Translations under genes and position numbers: made by a program
The notes under the pieces: generated by a model
What the model was told of the DNA's origin: nothing
Databases searched by the model: none
What the model saw: the letters and a program-made list of their open reading frames with translations, nothing else
Source of the DNA: Alphaproteobacteria bacterium
GTDB taxonomy: Bacteria; Pseudomonadota; Alphaproteobacteria; ATCC43930; CGMCC-115725
Assembly (NCBI GenBank): GCA_030037055.1
Contig: JASHRZ010000696.1
Span: 1 to 8,160 of the forward strand
Direction: 5' to 3'
Length of the DNA stretch: 8,160 nucleotides
In this document: positions 5,643-8,160 of the stretch, piece after piece
Position numbering within the stretch: position 1 is the stretch's first letter
How the letters are laid out: every line of letters begins with the position of its first letter

Positions 5643-7218
5643 GCCCCTTCGCGATGTCCCGGCGGCGCGCGTGAGCGCGATCGCGATCCCCGACGGCGCG
5701 GTCGGCGCCAGGACCTGGATCGGCTTCATCGCCATGAGCACCGGCATGCTGCTGGCGATTCTCGACATCCAGATCGTCGCCAGCTCGCTGCCCGATATCC
5801 AGGCCGGCCTCCATATCGCGCTGGCGCAGCTGAGCTGGGTCCAGACCGCCTATCTCATGGCCGAGATCGTCGCCATCCCGCTGACCGGCTGGCTTACCCG
5901 GGTGCTGTCGACGCGCGGCGCCTTCCTCGCGGGGATCATCGGCTTCACGCTTGCCAGCATCGCCTGCGCGCGCTCCATCGGCTTCTGGTCGCTGGTACCG
6001 GCACGCGCGGTGCAAGGCTTCTGCGGCGGCTTGCTCATCCCTTTGGTGTTCTCGGCGATCTTCCTGATGTTTCCGCCGCCCTCGCGCAGCCGCGCTACGG
6101 TCATAGCCGGCTCGATGGCGATGCTGGCGCCGACGCTCGGCCCTACCGTCGGCGGCTTCATCACCGACCGTTTCTCCTGGCATTGGCTGTTCCTGATCAA
6201 TGTCGGCCCCGGCATCGTCGTCGCCCTCCTCGTCGCCTGGAGCGTCGCCATCGACCGCGCGGATTGGCGGAGCATCGGCTCGGTCGATCTCTGGGCCCTC
6301 CCGCTGCTCGCGGCATTCCTCGCCGGCCTCGAGCTGCTGCTGAAAGAAGCGCCGCATCGCGGCTGGAGCGATCCGGCGATGCTGCTGCTCCTGGCATCTT
6401 GCCTTGCCTGCGGCGCAGCCACGCTCAGGCGCTGCCTCACCCGGCCCTATCCGCTTATCGACCTCACCTGCTGGCGCGACCGCAATTTCGTGCTCGGCTC
6501 GTTTCTGAGCTTCGCGCTTGGCGTCGGCCTCTACGGCGCGACATTTCTTCTGCCGGTGTTCCTCGGCTTGGTGCGCTATTACGAGGCATTCGACATCGGC
6601 CTCATCATGATGGTGACCGGCGCGGCGCAGCTCGCGGTGGCGCCGCTGGCGGCGCTGCTCGAGCGGCGCGTCGATGCCCGTCGCCTGAGCTTTCTCGGCT
6701 TCCTGCTGCTCGCCGCGGGACTCATCGGCAACGGCTTCATGACCGCCGCGACCGATTTCTGGGGCCTATTCTGGCAGCAGGCGGCGCGCGGCGCGGCGGT
6801 CATGCTCTGCCTCTTGCCGAGCACGGCGCTCGCGCTCGAGGGCTTCGCCCCGGGGCAGGTGCCCAATGCGAGCGGGCTCTTCAACCTGATGCGCAATCTT
6901 GGCGGCGCCATCGGCCTCGCCCTCATCGACACGATCATCGAACGGCGCGCGCCCGAGCATGTCGAGGCGCTGGTCCGGCGCCTGCTGGCCGGCGATGCGG
7001 CGGCGGCTCGCTTCGTCGGCCTGCCGACCGAGCGCTTCACCGGCGTGTCGCTGGGCCCGATCGATCAGGCGACGCGCGAGCTGGTGGAGCCGGTGGTGCG
7101 GCGCGCCGCTCTGGTCTGGGCGTTCGACGACGCCTGGCTGTTCATCGGCGCGCTGGTACTGGCGGCGCTGCTGTTGCTGCCGCTGATCCGGCGGCGCCAG
7201 CCTCAGCAGGAGCCGTAG
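5632..7218 (+). CDS. DHA2-family MFS multidrug exporter (EmrB/QacA type)
   Basis: Encodes a 528-residue inner-membrane protein of the 14-helix DHA2 drug:proton antiporter family. Helix 1 contains the motif LDIQIVASSLPDI (44-56), a variant of the usual LDxTIVNVALP. SWVQTAYL (68-75) and GWLTRVLSTRG (86-96, motif A region) follow, then RAVQGFCGG (125-133) and the antiporter motif C region LAPTLGPTVGGFITD (165-179). About 14 hydrophobic segments lie roughly between residues 28 and 517, with a soluble loop at about 437-498 before the last helix. The C-terminus is short and basic. The ATG at 5632 is the first start after an in-frame TAG at 5626 and lacks a clear Shine-Dalgarno sequence; GTG 5671 is an alternative. 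No HlyD-type periplasmic adaptor or regulator gene is adjacent, so substrate and partner are unknown. The 3' end overlaps the convergent DUF2147 gene. Confidence 0.9.
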   Translation: MPHAPLRDVPAARVSAIAIPDGAVGARTWIGFIAMSTGMLLAILDIQIVASSLPDIQAGLHIALAQLSWVQTAYLMAEIVAIPLTGWLTRVLSTRGAFLAGIIGFTLASIACARSIGFWSLVPARAVQGFCGGLLIPLVFSAIFLMFPPPSRSRATVIAGSMAMLAPTLGPTVGGFITDRFSWHWLFLINVGPGIVVALLVAWSVAIDRADWRSIGSVDLWALPLLAAFLAGLELLLKEAPHRGWSDPAMLLLLASCLACGAATLRRCLTRPYPLIDLTCWRDRNFVLGSFLSFALGVGLYGATFLLPVFLGLVRYYEAFDIGLIMMVTGAAQLAVAPLAALLERRVDARRLSFLGFLLLAAGLIGNGFMTAATDFWGLFWQQAARGAAVMLCLLPSTALALEGFAPGQVPNASGLFNLMRNLGGAIGLALIDTIIERRAPEHVEALVRRLLAGDAAAARFVGLPTERFTGVSLGPIDQATRELVEPVVRRAALVWAFDDAWLFIGALVLAALLLLPLIRRRQPQQEP

Positions 7219-7655
7219 CTGCCATCCGGGCGCGTCCAGCGCTGCGTTTCGCCGAAGAGCGGAATGCCGACATAGCCGCGCAGCCTCAGCGTCTCGCCCT
7301 CGATGGCCATCGTGGCGCGATAGGTCTTGCCGCTGTCGGGATCGTAGATCCAGCCATCGCCCCAGCGCTGCGGCTCGAGCAGGCGGAAATGGCCGAGCAT
7401 GGTGAGGCCGCAGAGCGGCCGTTGCCGCAAGGCGGGATCCGGATTGTTGTCGTCGAGCGCCGGCGCGCCGCGGCGCAGCGGCTCGATCAGCCAGACCAGC
7501 TTGCCGCAGAGCCGGTCGGCGCAAGGATAGATCTCGATCACGCCGCGCTTGGTCTCGCTCAGCCAGCGCCCGATCGGCGGCGCCGGCACATCAGCCGCGG
7601 CGACGGAACCGAAGGCGAGGCCGATGAGAAGGATAGGGGCGGCAAGGCGATGCAT
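7203..7655 (-). CDS. exported DUF2147 family protein
   Basis: Encodes 150 residues on the minus strand. A signal peptide (MHRLAAPILLIGLAFGSVAAA, cleaved near residue 21) predicts a periplasmic product. The mature part has the DUF2147 layout: IGRWLSE (28-34), a first cysteine pair in YPCADRLCGK (43-52), DDNNPD (68-73), RPLCGL (79-84), GWIYDPDSGKTY (101-112) and LRLRGYVGIPLFGETQRW (123-140). Members are small, probably beta-barrel envelope proteins without an established function. A further cysteine is the final residue. The ATG at 7655 has GGAGGA (7666-7661) 5 bases upstream. It is convergent with the MFS exporter, overlapping its 3' end by 16 bases, and divergent from mazG, with about 100 bases between the starts. 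Confidence 0.88.
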   Translation of the reverse strand: MHRLAAPILLIGLAFGSVAAADVPAPPIGRWLSETKRGVIEIYPCADRLCGKLVWLIEPLRRGAPALDDNNPDPALRQRPLCGLTMLGHFRLLEPQRWGDGWIYDPDSGKTYRATMAIEGETLRLRGYVGIPLFGETQRWTRPDGSYGSC

Positions 7656-7675
7656 GCTGATCCTCCGCTGTCTCC

Positions 7676-7704
7676 ACAGACGGCCAGGATGGTCGCGTTG
7701 TCAA
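7676..7704 (-). promoter_or_regulatory. possible promoter of the DUF2147 gene
   Basis: On the minus strand a perfect -35 hexamer TTGACA lies at 7704-7699. At 17-base spacing the -10 position (7681-7676) reads GTCTGT, which is a poor match, so only half of the promoter is convincing. The position, between the DUF2147 start and mazG, is right for the minus-strand gene. Confidence 0.3.
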
Positions 7705-7756
7705 GCGGTGGCGCCTGCCGGTAGTGTCTCCAAAACACCGCCCAGGGAACACCGCC

Positions 7757-8160
7757 ATGGACATCGACGCGCCGCCGGACGCCCGGACCGACGCCCCGGA
7801 TCTCGCGCGGCTCCTCGCCATCATGGCGCGCCTCAGGGAGCCCGAGCGCGGCTGCCCGTGGGACCGCGCGCAAAGCTTCGCCACCATCGCCCCCTACACC
7901 ATCGAGGAGGCCTATGAGGTGGCCGAGGCTTGCGAGCGCGGCGACAGCGCGGCGCTCAAGGACGAGCTCGGCGATCTCCTGTTCCAGGTGGCGTTCCACG
8001 CGCGCATGGCGGAGGAAGCCGGGCTCTTCGCCTTCAACGACGTGGCGCGCGCCATCGCCGACAAGATGCTGCGCCGGCACCCCCATGTCTTCGCCGGCGC
8101 GACCATCGCCGATGCGGCGGCGCAGACGGTGGCCTGGGAGGAGCACAAGGCGGCCGAACG
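7757..8160 (+). CDS. mazG: nucleoside triphosphate pyrophosphohydrolase MazG (partial, 5' end)
   Basis: The first 134 codons of mazG, cut by the right edge. MazG hydrolyses nucleoside triphosphates to monophosphates and pyrophosphate, clearing abnormal nucleotides in the cytoplasm; in Escherichia coli it also affects ppGpp levels. After a variable tail, the N-terminal MazG domain shows RLREPERGCPWDRAQS (25-40), the metal-binding EEAYE (50-54) and DELGDLLFQVAFHARMA (69-85) with Glu70 and Asp73, then KMLRRHPHVFAG (103-114) and WEEHK (127-131), all typical. The ATG at 7757 has AGGGA (7744-7748) 8 bases upstream. A 9-bp direct repeat AACACCGCC (7734-7742 and 7748-7756) abuts the start, probably by chance. 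The second MazG domain of the full enzyme should lie beyond the window. Confidence 0.93.
   Translation, partial: MDIDAPPDARTDAPDLARLLAIMARLREPERGCPWDRAQSFATIAPYTIEEAYEVAEACERGDSAALKDELGDLLFQVAFHARMAEEAGLFAFNDVARAIADKMLRRHPHVFAGATIADAAAQTVAWEEHKAAE

Noticed and set aside
5577..7724. Very long open frame of 715 codons
   Set aside because: It is the out-of-frame shadow of the MFS exporter; its product is Arg/Pro-rich with no domains, while the other frame has a clear 14-helix exporter. Only the part before 5532 has a pentapeptide-like signal.
7734..7756. 9-bp direct repeat before mazG as an operator
   Set aside because: Short, GC-rich and overlapping the ribosome binding site region; chance is the simpler explanation.
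1..8160. CRISPR array, tRNA, rRNA, insertion sequence or prophage genes
   Set aside because: No regularly spaced repeats, no cloverleaf or rRNA-like stretch and no transposase or phage motifs were seen on either strand.

Overview
The window looks like a chromosomal stretch of a high-GC alphaproteobacterium, Rhodospirillales-like. The evidence is the strong preference for G/C at third codon positions, an alphaproteobacterial-type delta' subunit without the zinc-binding cysteines, and the order holB-metG-tatD-metallo-beta-lactamase, which is a conserved alphaproteobacterial block. The lineage is inferred from gene content and composition only.

Layout. Positions 1-133 may hold the start of a gene on the minus strand that runs off the left edge (weak). 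Positions 134-507 hold no convincing gene but several inverted repeats, including a nested one, and look like an intergenic repeat element. Positions 508-5276 are a tightly packed plus-strand operon: holB (DNA polymerase III delta'), metG (methionyl-tRNA synthetase), tatD (metal-dependent DNase/hydrolase), a PhnP-like metallo-beta-lactamase-fold hydrolase, and a small exported protein of unknown function starting at a TTG codon. metG/tatD and tatD/MBL overlap by 4 and 10 bases, so translational coupling is likely.

Positions 5277-5631 have no intact gene. They contain two palindromes just after the operon and a short decayed remnant of a pentapeptide-repeat protein. Positions 5632-7218 encode a 14-TM DHA2-family MFS exporter. 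It converges on, and overlaps by 16 bases, a minus-strand gene for an exported DUF2147 protein (7203-7655). From 7757 to the right edge runs the start of mazG, a nucleoside triphosphate pyrophosphohydrolase, divergent from the DUF2147 gene.

The most unusual signal lies inside tatD. A near-match to the ParB-binding site parS (3560-3575) is followed within 3 bases by two DnaA-box-like 9-mers spaced 11 bases apart (3578-3586 and 3589-3597). Eight consecutive codons across this patch end in A or T, in a gene that otherwise prefers G/C, as if the DNA sequence itself is under selection. This is a candidate chromosome-segregation or replication-control site embedded in a gene. I saw no CRISPR array, tRNA, rRNA or intact insertion sequence.
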